Source: Archegozetes longisetosus
Lineage: Eukaryota; Arthropoda; Arachnida; Sarcoptiformes; Trhypochthoniidae
Length of the DNA: 64,000 bases
Assembly (NCBI GenBank): GCA_018873245.2
Contig: JAEMBT020000002.1
Span: forward strand, 186,001 to 250,000
Direction of reading: 5' to 3'
The notes beneath the pieces are model-generated. The model searched no databases. It saw nothing but the letters and a program-made list of their open reading frames with translations, and was not told where the DNA came from. Shown in pieces: positions 1 to 11,900 of the stretch. Each line of letters opens with the position of its first letter. Position 1 is the stretch's first letter. The position numbers were made by a program, and so were the translations under genes.

Positions 1-417
1 CAATTTACAAGTTAATAGAAAGGTATTACATAAGAGACCGAACTTGTTTTCAAGGTTCAACTTAGGGCAAAATAAGCTTATGTTTGAGTGAACAATTCAT
101 CTTAAAATCTCTAATTGTACTCATATTTAGCACTTATCGATCAAAGGAGTTTAATTTAGTTTAAGTTATAAAACAGTAATTTTGAAATGTTTGTAAGAAT
201 ATATATTTAATTAAAGGTTAGGTTTACATTCGTGTTTTGTTCGTGTTTTATTGACGCTCACGTTCGTCTGGATTCGTTGTAAATAAGTGCAATTTCGATA
301 TTTGAATAGCACTCTGATTATAGATTAAATATTAGAAAAACAAGGTTCAACATATCCTCACACAGGTTACCAATAAAATAATCTGACTAAGCAGTTCAAT
401 AACTGCCTGCATTTTGG

Positions 418-924
418 TCAAGTAATAAAAGTTAATAGTTGAAAAATGAAATGAAACGGCTGCTCAACAACGTTATTGTTAAGTGAATCAATACTTGCCA
501 TAAGGGTTTGGTCGGCAACAGATAATTGTCTCTCGAAATAGTACGTCATCTTTTCAGTAAAAGTGACACTTTGTTCGCAATGACTAAAATTAACCTGACC
601 CTTCTTAATGTCCATCCTGTAAACAAAAGGTCCAATTTGTTTTAGCTCAGGATTAGCTCCGTTTAGCTCAACGTCTTTGGGATTGGTCACATTAAAAAAG
701 TAAAACTTCTCATATATGGGTAGAGGTAAGTCTCGCCACAACTCGAACGATGGATTCGATCGAACTAACGCTAATTTAGAGTAAATTAGTTTTAATATCA
801 CGATTGGTAATGAGAAAAGTGCCGATAAACCGATTATAACAAATATAAAACCAGTTGTTACGCAAATAATCGACCACTTCTTCATTATTTGAACGATTCT
901 CACTAACAAAGAGAATGAATGCAA
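418..924 (-). CDS. CD36/SCARB-family scavenger receptor, first exon (partial, gene runs off left edge)
   Basis: The translation has the N-terminal layout of the CD36 family (scavenger receptor class B, croquemort, SNMP): a short cytoplasmic tail, one hydrophobic membrane segment at about residues 18-45, then the start of the ectodomain with a W-x-x-x-P-x-P-x-Y-x-x-F block, FFNVTNP, and GPFVYR followed by a Y-x-x-E/F-type region. Family members bind lipids, lipoproteins or apoptotic cells at the plasma membrane or lysosome. Two in-frame ATGs exist; the second, at 885 (MKKWS...), gives the family's usual short tail and is preferred. Similarity fades after about residue 150 (near 470), so the coding end at 418 is probably intron read-through; the true donor was not fixed. 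No further CD36 exon was seen in 1-417, so the remaining three quarters of the gene should lie beyond the left edge. Confidence 0.8.
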   Translation of the reverse strand: MHSFSLLVRIVQIMKKWSIICVTTGFIFVIIGLSALFSLPIVILKLIYSKLALVRSNPSFELWRDLPLPIYEKFYFFNVTNPKDVELNGANPELKQIGPFVYRMDIKKGQVNFSHCEQSVTFTEKMTYYFERQLSVADQTLMASIDSLNNNVVEQPFHFIFQLLTFIT

Positions 925-3178
925 CCACTTTTACTTTGATTAATAAAATTGACAATTTTTTGTCACTGTACTGCTCAACAGATAAAATTGAGTTGCAATT
1001 CACTTCACAAGTATTTCACTTGCAATGCTCATCAATAAGATAAACATTAAGTCAGATAACACTTAATATTCACTACGAAACAATTGTCAAAAACGTAAAA
1101 TGCGTTCAATTTTTATAAACAAATGATTGAGTAAACACAACACATTCGGCACCAAAGCTTCAGTTCAGATTAATAGTTTTTAGTCACAAAACTCTCATTT
1201 TTTCATTTTTAAGTAATTAAATGTTTGAATAGATTGAAATCATTTTTAATTCGATTGAAATAACGCCCACGTTATTAACTTTTTGATAAGTCTTAAAGGT
1301 TTTTAAAATGTTTTTGCATAATCGCTTAGTATTGTTCGTGTTCGTACTGGAGTCAGTCTCACTTTTATGCCATTCAATAGAAGTGACGCTTAAAACCAGT
1401 ATTAGATGACGGAATTGCACATGCGTTATATGCATCATTTCAAAATGTTTTTCATCATTGCTGCAAAAAGTGTTGCCGCACTTTTAGAGGCCTTTTACTT
1501 TTACTTTTAATTAAATATGACATAAAGCGATAAATAAAACAATAGAATATAATATAGTAAAAACAATAGCATTTTCCACCACATAAGTATTAGACTACTT
1601 ATTTAGGTAATTATTAGTTTAAGTAAATTATTATTCATTTGATTGTGATTTAATAACTTTCTGAAAAGTGTTGATCGAGATGGAGAAACAAATTTTGCCA
1701 TCATCAAGTTCTATGAAATAGGTTTTTAGAGAAAAACAAATTTTTCATATGATATTGTAGCTGGACGGGCGAAAAAATCCGGAAATATATGTTTCATAAG
1801 AAATTTGAACAAACATTGCGTAACAAATCGTACGATTTTATCAAATAAATAGCTTTAGTCAAACAGATAAAACTCGTTCATAAATTAATCGAATCGACAG
1901 TTATTAGATTTAAAACAAAGTTAAATTTAATCATTTTTGAAGAACTTTTCTATAAAAAGAAAGTTGAAAACAAGTCTTTACACATTTGAAAAATTTTGAC
2001 TTTCACTTTAAGAACGTCTTACAGAGTAGACTCTGGCAATGCTGGAATATAATCACAGTAAATTAAGCTATAAACTTTATCCAAAGTTATCTCAAGTCTC
2101 TATTACTTTCTCTTTAGCTGATGGCTAGTTATCTTAGAATTAGGTGAACAACTTTTTAAAGAAGGCTACTTTCACTTGACTGTAGAGGCTATTGCTTAAA
2201 GTGAAAAAGTTGCATATCTGATCGTAAGTAATACGGTAAATGAGAATTTCAATACAAGAGTGACTGTTTTCATATGCTCTAACATAGAAACAAGTTATTT
2301 GCAGATTTCGCAACACATCATATATTATAGGTTTCTATTTTTCTGTTTTCCCACTTATCTAATTTGAATTTGCCTGATCATTCTTAAGCAAATTTGCCAG
2401 TAGTTTCATTTGATTGAATGACAATATTTTTTAACAAAATTTCTGCAGACTTCCCGGATACAAATTTAAATTTTTAGATTTTTCAAGAAATTCATGCAGA
2501 ATTAGCACATAAGTAAGTCTGGAGTAACTCGAGACAATTTATTGCTAACAACCAAGTTATGGCCTATTATCTAAGGCTGACTTGAATCATAATCTCATAT
2601 GCAATATCGCAACAACTACTTGTTTACTGTTTAAAGTTTTAGGAAAACTAGGTTATAAAAGATATACTCATGAATAGCAATATAGTATATCTTGAATAAC
2701 TTTCGCAAGACTATATAGCAACTGATACTTTGCAAGGATATAAATTATGTTTTCGTTTAATTACACAACACTTTCTAAAATACGATGCTATGAGTTATCT
2801 TTTCAGGCGTTTACGGAAGAAATTGTTTCCGGGAATTAAAAATAAGTTTCATTCAGTTTTTTATGTCGACTAAAGTCATTAAAAAGGATTTACTTGACAA
2901 GAGATACCAATCATTTGCATTTAGCAATTCATCAATACTTTGCAAGGATCCCGAGGTTCTATTTTTCTGTAAAAGTCATCATTTCTATTTCCAAAAAGTT
3001 GATTTCAATGTCAACAATTTTTTCACTATTAGTGACCTATAGGTATCCCAAGATTAACGCCTCATCAATTTTTTAAATTAAAATTACAACTATTTTATCT
3101 AAAATTATAATTTTAATACGTCATAATCCCTCGAAGTACGCAGAGTTAAATGACCAATAATTTATTAACACCGTTTAG
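925..3178. other. Gene-free AT-rich interval
   Basis: This holds the upstream region of the CD36-like exon and about 2 kb of AT-rich sequence. Open frames here are short and of low complexity. No RNA gene or transposon terminus was recognised. A short phrase (tactttgcaaggat) recurs at about 2727 and 2937, without further similarity. Confidence 0.4.
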
Positions 3179-3406
3179 TTTGGAACAACGTTATATAGAC
3201 TTGGACATCGAGCGCTACAGGGAAGGTGGTATCAAGTGGCCCCCTTCTCTCTAGATCTCAAGGACAGGGTTTTCATTACTGCTCCAGACACCATTGATCA
3301 GTTCAAATTGACCATAAAGAGAGAAGTTGAAGATATCCAAAAGCGAAGTGCTCGTGAGAGTGATTCACAATTTTCAAATGAGGCTTCGCCATTTGGTAGC
3401 CACTGA
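3155..3406 (+). pseudogene. Mariner/Tc1-superfamily transposase C-terminal remnant
   Basis: Two overlapping frames together read like the end of a mariner-type DDE transposase. The first contains REGGIKWPP, matching the family's RGG-x-I-x-WPPRSPDL block. The other contains LKDRVF, then APDTIDQFKLTIKREVEDI, matching the family's LK-x-x-V(Y/F)...(S/T)P-x-(T/N)-x-x-x-LK-x-x-I-x-x-E(I/V) tail. The sequence between (where SPDLTPLDFFLWG should be) is largely missing, a frame change occurs at a CCCCC run near 3240, and two stops lie just upstream in the second frame. It is a dead fragment. An AATAAA follows at about 3483. Assignment rests on motif memory, not a search. Confidence 0.5.
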
Positions 3407-3804
3407 CGGAGGACACTTTGAAATTCAGTTCGTTAATCTGCATTGTCTACTATTTATTATATTTCTTGAATTTATCTAAAACAATAAACGAAGCGTCAAT
3501 TTTGGGACACTCCGTAATAGCAATGAACGACTGACTCCAACTGTAAGGATTAAAGTTAAAGTCAAAAATTCAATGTTTACCAAACTTCAGTCTGATAATC
3601 TTTCTGAAAGCTTTATTACCGGGACTTTATTCAAGTAATAAATGAACATTTATTTATTCATTATCGTTTATAAGAATATATTAAATTTATATAGAATAAC
3701 TTCAATAACTTTATATAAATACTTATTTGAAACTGAATAGAATACTGATTTGATAATTATAACAAATCAATAATTCGGTCTGATTGATTACCAAAACCTA
3801 TTGA

Positions 3805-4901
3805 TCAATTTCCAGGTCCAGAAAGATTAATATTCATGAACTTTCTCTTAGCAAAACATGTCCACCACTTAGATGCAGAACCGTTTTCGGTATCATATAC
3901 ACGATCCACTATTCGTAGACCACATTCTTGTCTGAGTTGTTGCAAATAGGAGCGCATGGACTCTGAAATAATAATTTGAGAGTTGACTAAATGGTTGATA
4001 GAATATTATTCAAAAGCAATTCGACTGAAAAATCAAGACCTGCTTCTTCTGCGTTTTTCGGTTTTTGGTAAACTGAATTGAGCGGAAATTTAGGATCTCC
4101 AGGAATGTCGAATCGGGAAATGGCCAGTTGTGCCAACTCTTGAGTGGCAGCATTCTTGTTCTTGCACTAAATTATATTCAATTTTATGTTGATTTCAATA
4201 TCAATTTCAATGACTTGTATTACTGTAAACTTCAGATAAAGCATACCTTAAGAATTTTTTTAAGGCATTCGGTGATATATAACGTTAAGTAAATAATAAG
4301 ACGGTCGGAATCGCTCTGAAAAATATTAAAAATTTGAAATATCATTTCCTAAATAGGTTATTAAAAATAATGACTATTAGTTTGCTGAGATATGAACGAA
4401 CGCTATTATAATATTAGTCCGAGTTCAAGTTTGTATTCTTGTGAATCTGAACATTACTATCACTATTAAACCTTTTGAGCCAAACCCAAAATCACTGACA
4501 CATGACCTCGAAATCAGTGGATTAACACAATTAATGTATGAAAATATTTAATATTAGCTCAACAACTAAACTAATCAGAGAACAACTATAGAAAGACAAA
4601 CTTTCAAAATCGACAATTAATTGATACCTGAATTTCGTACGAGTTAAAGAAGACATTGGCCTTAAAATAAAGAATGGCTTCATCTATAATATCGATACCG
4701 TTCAAGTCGTCTTTGCCTACTGTTTGGTTAATAACAAATAATAAAAATGAAATATAAATTAGATTAATCAGTAATAAATGAATACAAACGGTGGTCGTTA
4801 TTCACTGTAATGACAGGTCCGCGAAATTTGGTCCGAAAAGTTAGTAAAGATATGTTTCCAATCGATTTATTACTAGAAAGTGTCGAATGATATGATGGCA
4901 T
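3805..4901 (-). CDS. ARPC3: Actin-related protein 2/3 complex subunit 3 (p21-Arc), five exons
   Basis: Subunit 3 of the Arp2/3 complex, which nucleates branched actin filaments in the cytosol. Exons, 5' to 3' on the minus strand: 4901-4790, 4719-4628, 4315-4247, 4166-4040, 3962-3805, all joined in phase with GT-AG introns (70 to 312 bp). The product is about 185 aa against about 178 in vertebrates. Diagnostic stretches are MPSYHSTL at the start, [14 protein letters not shown] (exon 2), [17 protein letters not shown] (exon 3), [10 protein letters not shown] (exon 4) and [30 protein letters not shown] in exon 5, which follow the family almost residue by residue. The exon 1 donor (gtttgt, 4789) is weak and was chosen because it alone restores phase; the exon 2 boundary there could move by three bases. 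No lesion seen. The exons are individually too short to stand out as long ORFs. Confidence 0.93.
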
Positions 4902-5604
4902 GACTCGAGTCAGTAACAATTTTCTTACTGTTTAATTTACAAATCAATTAAAACTTCAAATTTATTTATGATTAATTTTTGTGCAAAACAACACCCATTT
5001 GTTTAGTCATCCCATAGGAAATGGTTTCAAATGTAATTACGTTTAGCTTTTCTGAGAACTTCAAAATTTTCATGAGATATTAGTCGATATCAATAAAAAG
5101 GGATTTTAAACAATTTTAGATATTTATGGTATTACTTCAATTTGAAGAGCGCCTTACTTCAAATTGACTTTTTATCAGCCTTTCAATTAACCAAAACGTC
5201 TCATTCAGAGTTAATCAATCGAATCATATCTTTAAAAATATGAATTACTACTAACAGCCTGTTTAGTAACAGAATAAATCATTTAAACGATTGATATGGA
5301 GCGAACAATTTATTTATGTAGTTTTAAACTGATTGATATGATTAACAAAGTTTAATTTACATTAGTTTGAACTGACTTAATTGAACTATTAATATTAGAT
5401 AAATGAATCACTTAATAATTATTGAACGCAAGGTTAGCAAATAAGTCAAACTGAAAATCGGGTAAATATTTACATAAGTTATTTTCAAGTTTAACACTTA
5501 ATAATTAAAGTAAGAATCAAATGGATGAATGAAAGATTAGCGTAAAACTAATTTGCGCTAATGTTTACATTTGAGTGGTTCAATCATTGAATAACTGAAA
5601 CAAA

Positions 5605-6711
5605 TTAAATCAATCTCTTTTTGACTCCATTGACAAAACAGATCACTTTTTCCTTAAATGAACGCTTTTTGTTCAGATATATTGGTTGATAAGTTACATA
5701 ATTGTATCGCGCAAACAGATCTTCAAGTGATTTAATGGGTGTCTCTCGCGGAAGAGTTATATATTCTTCGACACATTTGCCCCAAATAAAAGAGCGGCCA
5801 CCTATTGATAGTGCAACTGAGGTACTGCTAAAAAGTGAAGTCGCAATGTCCTCGAACTTATTCGAATCATCTATTCTTACCGGACTATTTTGGTCTTTGA
5901 AACAACCGTTACCGATCTGCCCATAATAATTGGATCCAAATGCATAGATATAACCATCAGACGATAATAACAAGCAATGATTTTGACCACAGATTATTTT
6001 AGAAATGATAACATCATCGTTGATTACACGAACCCGTATTGGAATGTTTTGAAATCTATCATTAGATCCGATACCTAATTGACCGAAACCGTTATGACCC
6101 CAACTGTAGACTTGACCAGTTTTTGTTAATGCCATTGAATTATGATGTCCACAGCTGATTGCAACTATGATTTCAGAATCTAATCCACTTACTTTTGTTG
6201 GTATCAATTGATTATAATTATCTCTATTTCCCAATTGACCCCAAAAGTTGAAACCCCAGGAATAGATGCGGCCAGTTTTGGTCAAAGCGAGCGAATGAAA
6301 GGCACCACAAGAGACCTCAATAATGAATTTTGTGCTTAAATCGTTGACTAGTTTTGGCGAGTAGCAATCAACTGTTGTTCCGTTGGCTAGTTGTCCGAAT
6401 TCATTATAACCAAAACTATATATTTGACCAGATTTTGTGAGGACAATCACATGTCTTAAACCAAAAGCAAATTTAAAAACTTTTTTATCGCACAACTCTT
6501 CGACAACAGTTGGCTTTTGAACAGGTGTATCGACACCTAAACCCAAACAACCATTTTTGTTATCACCAAAAGCAAAGACTCGATCGTCTTTTGTGACAAT
6601 TAATGCGCTAGTTCCATATCTACCAAAAACGCAAACAGTTCTGATTGTTTTGACAAAATCTGGATCCAACTTTTTCAAAATATCATAATTGGCAATAATT
6701 TTGTTCGACAT
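5605..6711 (-). CDS. RCC1-repeat protein, single exon, lacking the BTB domain of its apparent relatives
   Basis: A 368-aa protein with about six RCC1 (regulator of chromosome condensation) repeats over residues 25-320, each with the family's FG/WG-x-N-x-x-GQLG and CG-x-x-H-(S/T)-x-(A/V)-L-T-x-x-G-x-(I/V)-(Y/F) cores; the first repeat is divergent (GRYGTSALIV). RCC1 repeats form a seven-bladed beta propeller that usually binds partner proteins. The N-terminal lead and repeat style resemble RCBTB1/2 (RCC1 and BTB domain proteins), but those continue into BTB-BACK domains, whereas this ends after a short basic tail (KKRSFKEK...VKKRL). It has no intron. A decayed RCC1+BTB copy lies 5 kb away, so this may belong to an expanded, partly retroposed family. 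Function is not predictable beyond protein binding. Confidence 0.82.
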   Translation of the reverse strand: MSNKIIANYDILKKLDPDFVKTIRTVCVFGRYGTSALIVTKDDRVFAFGDNKNGCLGLGVDTPVQKPTVVEELCDKKVFKFAFGLRHVIVLTKSGQIYSFGYNEFGQLANGTTVDCYSPKLVNDLSTKFIIEVSCGAFHSLALTKTGRIYSWGFNFWGQLGNRDNYNQLIPTKVSGLDSEIIVAISCGHHNSMALTKTGQVYSWGHNGFGQLGIGSNDRFQNIPIRVRVINDDVIISKIICGQNHCLLLSSDGYIYAFGSNYYGQIGNGCFKDQNSPVRIDDSNKFEDIATSLFSSTSVALSIGGRSFIWGKCVEEYITLPRETPIKSLEDLFARYNYVTYQPIYLNKKRSFKEKVICFVNGVKKRLI

Positions 6712-7699
6712 GACTCATAAATTTTCAAATCAATTCAAACAAATTGTTGAGTTATGTCATTCGTACATAACAGCGATTTATATCTTAAAACAGTCCAGAA
6801 CTCTGACTGAGAGAGAAAGGGAAGAAAAAGAACGACAAAGTTTTCTGTTCACAAGTCATTAAAACTTTTCAATATGAAAGTTGATAATGCGTGCGATCGC
6901 GTAAGTCACCGAAAGTCAAATGTTCAAAACTATTATGTTCCTATTTTCTTTTAGTCGTTCAATTTAATAATAGCATTCACGTCACTATTATCTGGAGCCA
7001 ACATTTAGATGAGCTCTATATCAATATATTTTTTTAATCCAAAATTGTTTGGCATTATTTCAAATGCATTAGGATTTCAAGTAAAAAGAATTTAGACTCA
7101 GTCGAACTGATTGAGCATTCAATTAACGAAGTAAACACGACTGAATAATCATTTTAGAGACTCTATTGCCCTTCAAATGCATATTCTGCATATTCTAGAA
7201 AACATATTTCACAAATATTTAGAATAATTAGGTTTTGCGTCAGCGTTAAATGTATTTCAAAACGTTAAACAAGTTACCAAAGACTATTTTTCCTTATAGA
7301 TCACACCTTAAACGCATTATTTTGAAGACTAAAACTATTTAAATCAGTGACGTTTACGAAAAAGTATTCGAGATATTGAAGTGATTCAACGCTTCAGACG
7401 TCCTAAGCTCAAAAAAGGGTTTAGCTGCAACTTTCAAGTTATCATATTTTTGATATCTTTTCTTAAAAGATATATTAATTTCTAGACACAAAACTAAAGT
7501 CTGATTTAATTAATGAACCTTATTTGCCATATAAAAACATTAAAAGGTAACAGTTTTAAACAATGTTTTAATAATAAATAAGTTATTAACTTAAGTTGGT
7601 TACAAATAAAACAAAATGTTAGGCTTTTAGACATAAATTATTGATTGAATGAGTATTTGGTTTAAGATAAAGTAAGAAATAAATGAAGCTGCTCTTATT
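6712..7699. other. Intergenic region between the RCC1 and ZMAT5 genes
   Basis: About 1 kb of AT-rich sequence upstream of the RCC1 gene and downstream of ZMAT5. An AATAAA-type signal on the minus strand close to 7680 could serve ZMAT5. Nothing else recognised. Confidence 0.35.
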
Positions 7700-8245
7700 T
7701 TAAGCCCATTCGCATTGTTCACTCTGATTGAAGTGTTCGACTTTAGGCGGAATTAACGAAATAGGAATTTGTTGATGAGTGAAGTGCGAAAAGACATTTT
7801 GAAAAGCATTTATGTTAAATGAATTGTTGTTACTGCTCGACAAATACCTGCAATTATTACTTGAAGTATTTTCAGTAAATCTGTTTTTGAGCCAGACTTC
7901 TAAATGAGATTTTGGATCAAAGTTACAATCAATTTGCGGATAATTTGATGAAAGTATTTGTTCACTCTTTTCGTACAAGACTTTATGCTTTAATTGTTCA
8001 AATCTGTCATAAGTTAGATGCGAATGAATACAATTATCTCCAAATTTACATGAATTATATTTATAAAAGTGAGTACACGGACTCTTCTCTAGTTCACGTT
8101 TTAATAATTGAAAACTGTCTTCATTTGATTGATAATAACTTCGTTTTGCGTTCAAATGTTGTAAACTTTTTAAATGTTTGATCCTATTAAGCGCCGAGTC
8201 TTGAAACGAACGCAAACAATAATCGCAATAATATAAGCGACCCAT
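7700..8245 (-). CDS. ZMAT5: ZMAT5-like zinc finger protein, U11/U12 snRNP 20 kDa subunit
   Basis: ZMAT5 (U11/U12-20K) is a component of the minor spliceosome that removes U12-type introns in the nucleus. The 181-aa product opens with MGRLYYCDYC, the hallmark of the family, forming a U1C/matrin-type finger C7-x2-C10-x13-H24-x5-H30. A CCCH finger follows: C57-x8-C66-x5-C72-x3-H76. Then comes a helical segment and the WLKNR motif (residues 118-122) seen in orthologues. Length fits the family (about 170 aa). The Asn/Ser-rich C-terminal third is lineage-specific. There is no intron, and the frame is intact. Presence of this gene implies the organism retains a U12 splicing machinery (inference). 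Confidence 0.9.
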   Translation of the reverse strand: MGRLYYCDYCLRSFQDSALNRIKHLKSLQHLNAKRSYYQSNEDSFQLLKRELEKSPCTHFYKYNSCKFGDNCIHSHLTYDRFEQLKHKVLYEKSEQILSSNYPQIDCNFDPKSHLEVWLKNRFTENTSSNNCRYLSSSNNNSFNINAFQNVFSHFTHQQIPISLIPPKVEHFNQSEQCEWA

Positions 8246-8247
8246 TA

Positions 8248-8271
8248 GTCAATTAATTAATTAATTAATTG
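8248..8271. repeat. Short tandem repeat (ttaa)n
   Basis: Five tandem copies of attaattaa-type sequence lie immediately upstream of the ZMAT5 start codon, inside its 5' leader or core promoter. Confidence 0.7.
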
Positions 8272-8879
8272 TTGTACTTATTAAAATCTGTAAATCGTTA
8301 TTAGTTAAAGGCAAGACAAATCTAAGCCCAACACCAAATAAGCCATTGATGTAAAGAAAATGCGTACAACATCTATGTTTACGTGCCATAAACGCATGGA
8401 AAGCATATTTGCTCAGCCCTAATTGGTAATTAAATTTAGTCAAATTATATCAATTGCTTTCCAGTAAATAAGTAAAAATCTTCATTGTTTTTTCAATTAA
8501 GTTAATCGAAAATATGGAAGAAAAAAGTTAAGCGAGATTTAGATATTTTTATATTAATTTAAGAATAAATAAGTCAAATCGAATTGTCATTGTAGGCAAT
8601 AGTGTTTGAGTTAGGCTTTTAAAATGTCAATCAAAAAATTGAAAGCAACGAAAAGTGATCGATTCAAACAAAATCAAAAATATAATTCAAGATAAAATTG
8701 ATTTTTATTTCCAATTATATTTTTGTTTTGAATTGTTCACTTTGAATATACGTGACGTAGCCGAGATTAGTTCGTAGCTGAGATAGTTCGTTGAGATTTT
8801 GGTTACTGAAATTAGGCATTTTTCAAGTTTTTTGAATCATCGAGAGTTGTCATTCAATTTTAATAATTTGTTCAGAATA

Positions 8880-9483
8880 TGGTCACAAAATTACAGAACC
8901 AGTCATAAGACAATGGAATGAAACTGCGCCCGAAGAACGCTTCCCCAAAAAAGATATTGCGTGGCTTATCACACTAACGAGAAATCCATTCCGGATCGAC
9001 TATAATGGCAATGTTAATCATCTATAACTAGGGTTGGATGGATGCGTGAGTTGGCGTGAGGCTAAAGAAGAGTGAAGGCGAAGAGAAAATGTTTGTTTTG
9101 TATTTAAAGCAGTTGACAAAATTGGGTTGGAGTTTAACCCCAAAGTTTGCTCCATCTAACTATGGTGGGCCATTCTTGTTCTTAGGTCACTCATCTGACT
9201 TCACTGTGAGGTAATATACCGAGAGGGAGGGAACAATATCGTGACCATTCGACTACCGTGCAATTCCACACGTCTCCAACCTTTGGACGCTGAAGCTTTT
9301 GGTGCTGTGAACGCATTTTTAGCTCAAAACTTTTATAGTTTTCACAATGGTTCCCGGATCCACAATCGAACGACCTTAGAATCTTACATTTTCTCGTACG
9401 AAAATCGTCATATTATGTACCATTTCTATCTGGCCAAAACACTTTCTGAAACTTTTAGGGGAATTGTACAGCCATCTCCTTAG
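8880..9483 (+). pseudogene. Degenerate pogo/Tigger/jerky-type DDE transposase
   Basis: The last 80 codons (9241-9483) read LPCNSTRLQPLDAEAFGAVNAFL, matching the LPPNTTSxxQPLDxGxFGxxK block just after the second catalytic region of CENP-B/jerky/pogo-type DDE_1 transposases, and end with an F-R-G-I-V-x-P block like the family's Fr-x-tGI-x-P. About 80 bp upstream, FLFLGHSSD is a worn version of the family's (L)DGHxSH motif in another frame. The region from 8880 has coding-like stretches broken by stops and frame changes. This is a dead transposase copy; termini were not identified. Confidence 0.6.
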
Positions 9484-11900
9484 TTCATATCATTAATAGT
9501 TTGAAGATTGCTGGCATCTGCTCTTAAGAACCCAATACTATAAACCGTTAAACTTAAACTCTGGGCCATGAGGTAGCCTTTACGTTGGATCTTTCGGTGA
9601 GAGACCCGACACCGTTCTCCTCGGAGCCAACCAATAGACTTCTTTGTTATCCCCAAAATTAAAGAGTTTGACAAGTTGCGACAACAACAATCACGCTCAC
9701 TATAGGCATTTATCAAATTATACTCAAGTAGATTGATGTATCGCGACGAAAGGCGTAAAAAGAGGTTTCGCTTTCGATCTGACCGATGACCATATATATA
9801 ATTGTCAAAATCAGATTCTCTCTGTAGCTGTTGTTTGAAGAAAACATCCTCTCAGGGTCGCAGCCTCTTTGGGTTCAGTGCTTATATTCGGGTTATTTGA
9901 AATGGTTTCGCATCCTCTGAGTGGAACATGTGAAACATGTGAGAGAAAAAAAACTCGGTTTCTCCAATCATACTTGGTTATTGAGATTTTGCATTTTAAA
10001 ATTGATCACAATCAATAGCTCGTCAATAACGTTCGGAGGTGTCCAAATCACTGTTCCATTAATTTACCCGATCACTTGTTTTAAATGACATTAGCTCTCT
10101 ATATTTCTGTTATTTGCACTTAGTTTGTTATTAATTTGATAAAAGTTGAAATCTATTTTTTTCTAAAATGTCTCCTTAATGAAAAATGATCTTTCCACTC
10201 CTGTCATGTGATTCTAGTAAAGTTGAAAGCATTTTAGCTTGTTCTCATTAGTTTTAGTTATTTGAAAATTGTTGCCTATTCAAACACTATTTGTTGAGAG
10301 TCTCGCATTGAGAAACATTTCGTATTTTTGTTCAAGTTAGAAACGTATTTCACTGATAACCAAAATGATTTTTGTTTACATTCGATCGCTTATTTGGTGA
10401 CCGGTTTATAAGATTGTCTTTCCTTATAATTTGTTTTTTGTCCAATTATATAAAATACCGTAAAAATGTGCAATACTTATGGTAACTCAAAGTTCATAAG
10501 TTTAATGATGACAAATGCAATTAGGTTGCAGTTAAACAAATAATCAGTTAAACTTTGCGTGTATCGAGTTTTTATTAAAATGCTTAACTTTTCATTTACT
10601 AAACTTATTAGAAAATCAAATTGATAATGTGTACAATAATTAATTGATAGTAGTGGGCACTAACATCGAGTAACTTAAAGGTATGATGAGGACCTGAGGT
10701 TCTGGAGGTCTAGCATTCGGATTCAGGTCAGGCCTTTTCAATAAAAGTCTGGGTCCGAGTTCGAGCCCTCAATATTTTTTTATGTTTAGTTTGTTTATTT
10801 AAAAACCCAATATTAAATGAAAACTTTTGATAAAACTTAAGAAATACAGATTTTGCAATTACATGTAGCTAGCTACATTCGATCAAAACATTTGATCCAG
10901 GGTCGATCCATTTGATACAGTGAAGTATTGCTTCGCTGTTAAGTTTGGTCTTTTGTTGATTAAATGGCCTCATTTCGAAAATACTTTTACTGAAGGGACA
11001 CTCGTTGCCGCAATTAACAACATATGAAGGAGTATATTTAAATAACCCTTTTACAGATTAAACAGGCCTTATCATAACAATGTGCCCCGACCTTTAAAAC
11101 TCATACCATTGTTTCATATGTAAAGGTCTGAGGGTCAAGGATCTAGGCGAAGGATCTCGCATACAATTTTCAAGCAAATCAGATTTGCAATCATTTCAAT
11201 AAACTTGGTTTCAGATCTTGTTGGCTATAAATATTTGTCAGTCAACTATTAATTACTAGAAATGCATTTGATCACACATATACTACGTAACTGGGGTTTC
11301 CGCGAGTAAACATCTTTAAACTTTTTTTTACTAAAACCTGTCATTTTTTGTAATTTGATGACAATTTAGCGCAATGCAATCATCAGACAACAGACAGACA
11401 TGACTGAACATGAATGTGAACATTTTACTCAAACAATTAGATGCAAATCGAGTTATTGTAATGAGCAGTTTGGTATCGATTGTCAATTAAGACAACTATG
11501 AATCATCATAATAATTATTGACTAGTTTGTCGGGAGTGCTATCAACACAATAGATTCAATTCTAAAGTTGTTCTTATTGAACACATGTTTGATTACTTGG
11601 TAGGGCGCGAAAAGAATCAAAAATGCTGATTATCTAAAAGTTAGTTAATTGTTTATTATTTGAAGTATTCATTGCATTCAATCAATTATTGACGATTGGA
11701 GACTGTGGCCACAAACAATTTAGTTAAACATGAATTAACTCATAATGATGTGGTCAATATAAAAATGCCTTTAAATCAAATCAATGCTGCATCCGATCAA
11801 ATGTGACATTTGCTTTAAAATTCATGCTTAACATTTATCATGCTATCAATTCATTTTGAAAGTTCGAGCCTTAATCTATGAAAAATGTTTGTCCAATTTA
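9484..11900. other. Gene-free interval with scattered degenerate sequence
   Basis: Apart from the tRNA-like unit at 10695, no gene was recognised. The stretch 9484-9960 is less AT-rich than its surroundings and may be the decayed flank of the transposase at 9.2 kb. Confidence 0.35.
10695..10773 (+). repeat. tRNA-like unit (tRNA pseudogene or SINE head)
   Basis: The block begins TGAGG and ends CCTCA, which can pair as an acceptor stem. It contains GGTCTAGCATTCGGATTC, close to the A-box/D-arm of tRNA-Glu or tRNA-Asp, and GAGTTCGAGCCC, close to the B-box, and is followed by a seven-T run that could terminate Pol III. The T stem and anticodon stem pair poorly, so this is not a working tRNA. Confidence 0.4.

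Noticed and set aside
9480..9716. A 78-codon minus-strand frame next to the transposase remnant
   Set aside because: It is antisense to decayed transposon flank and shows no similarity to a known family.
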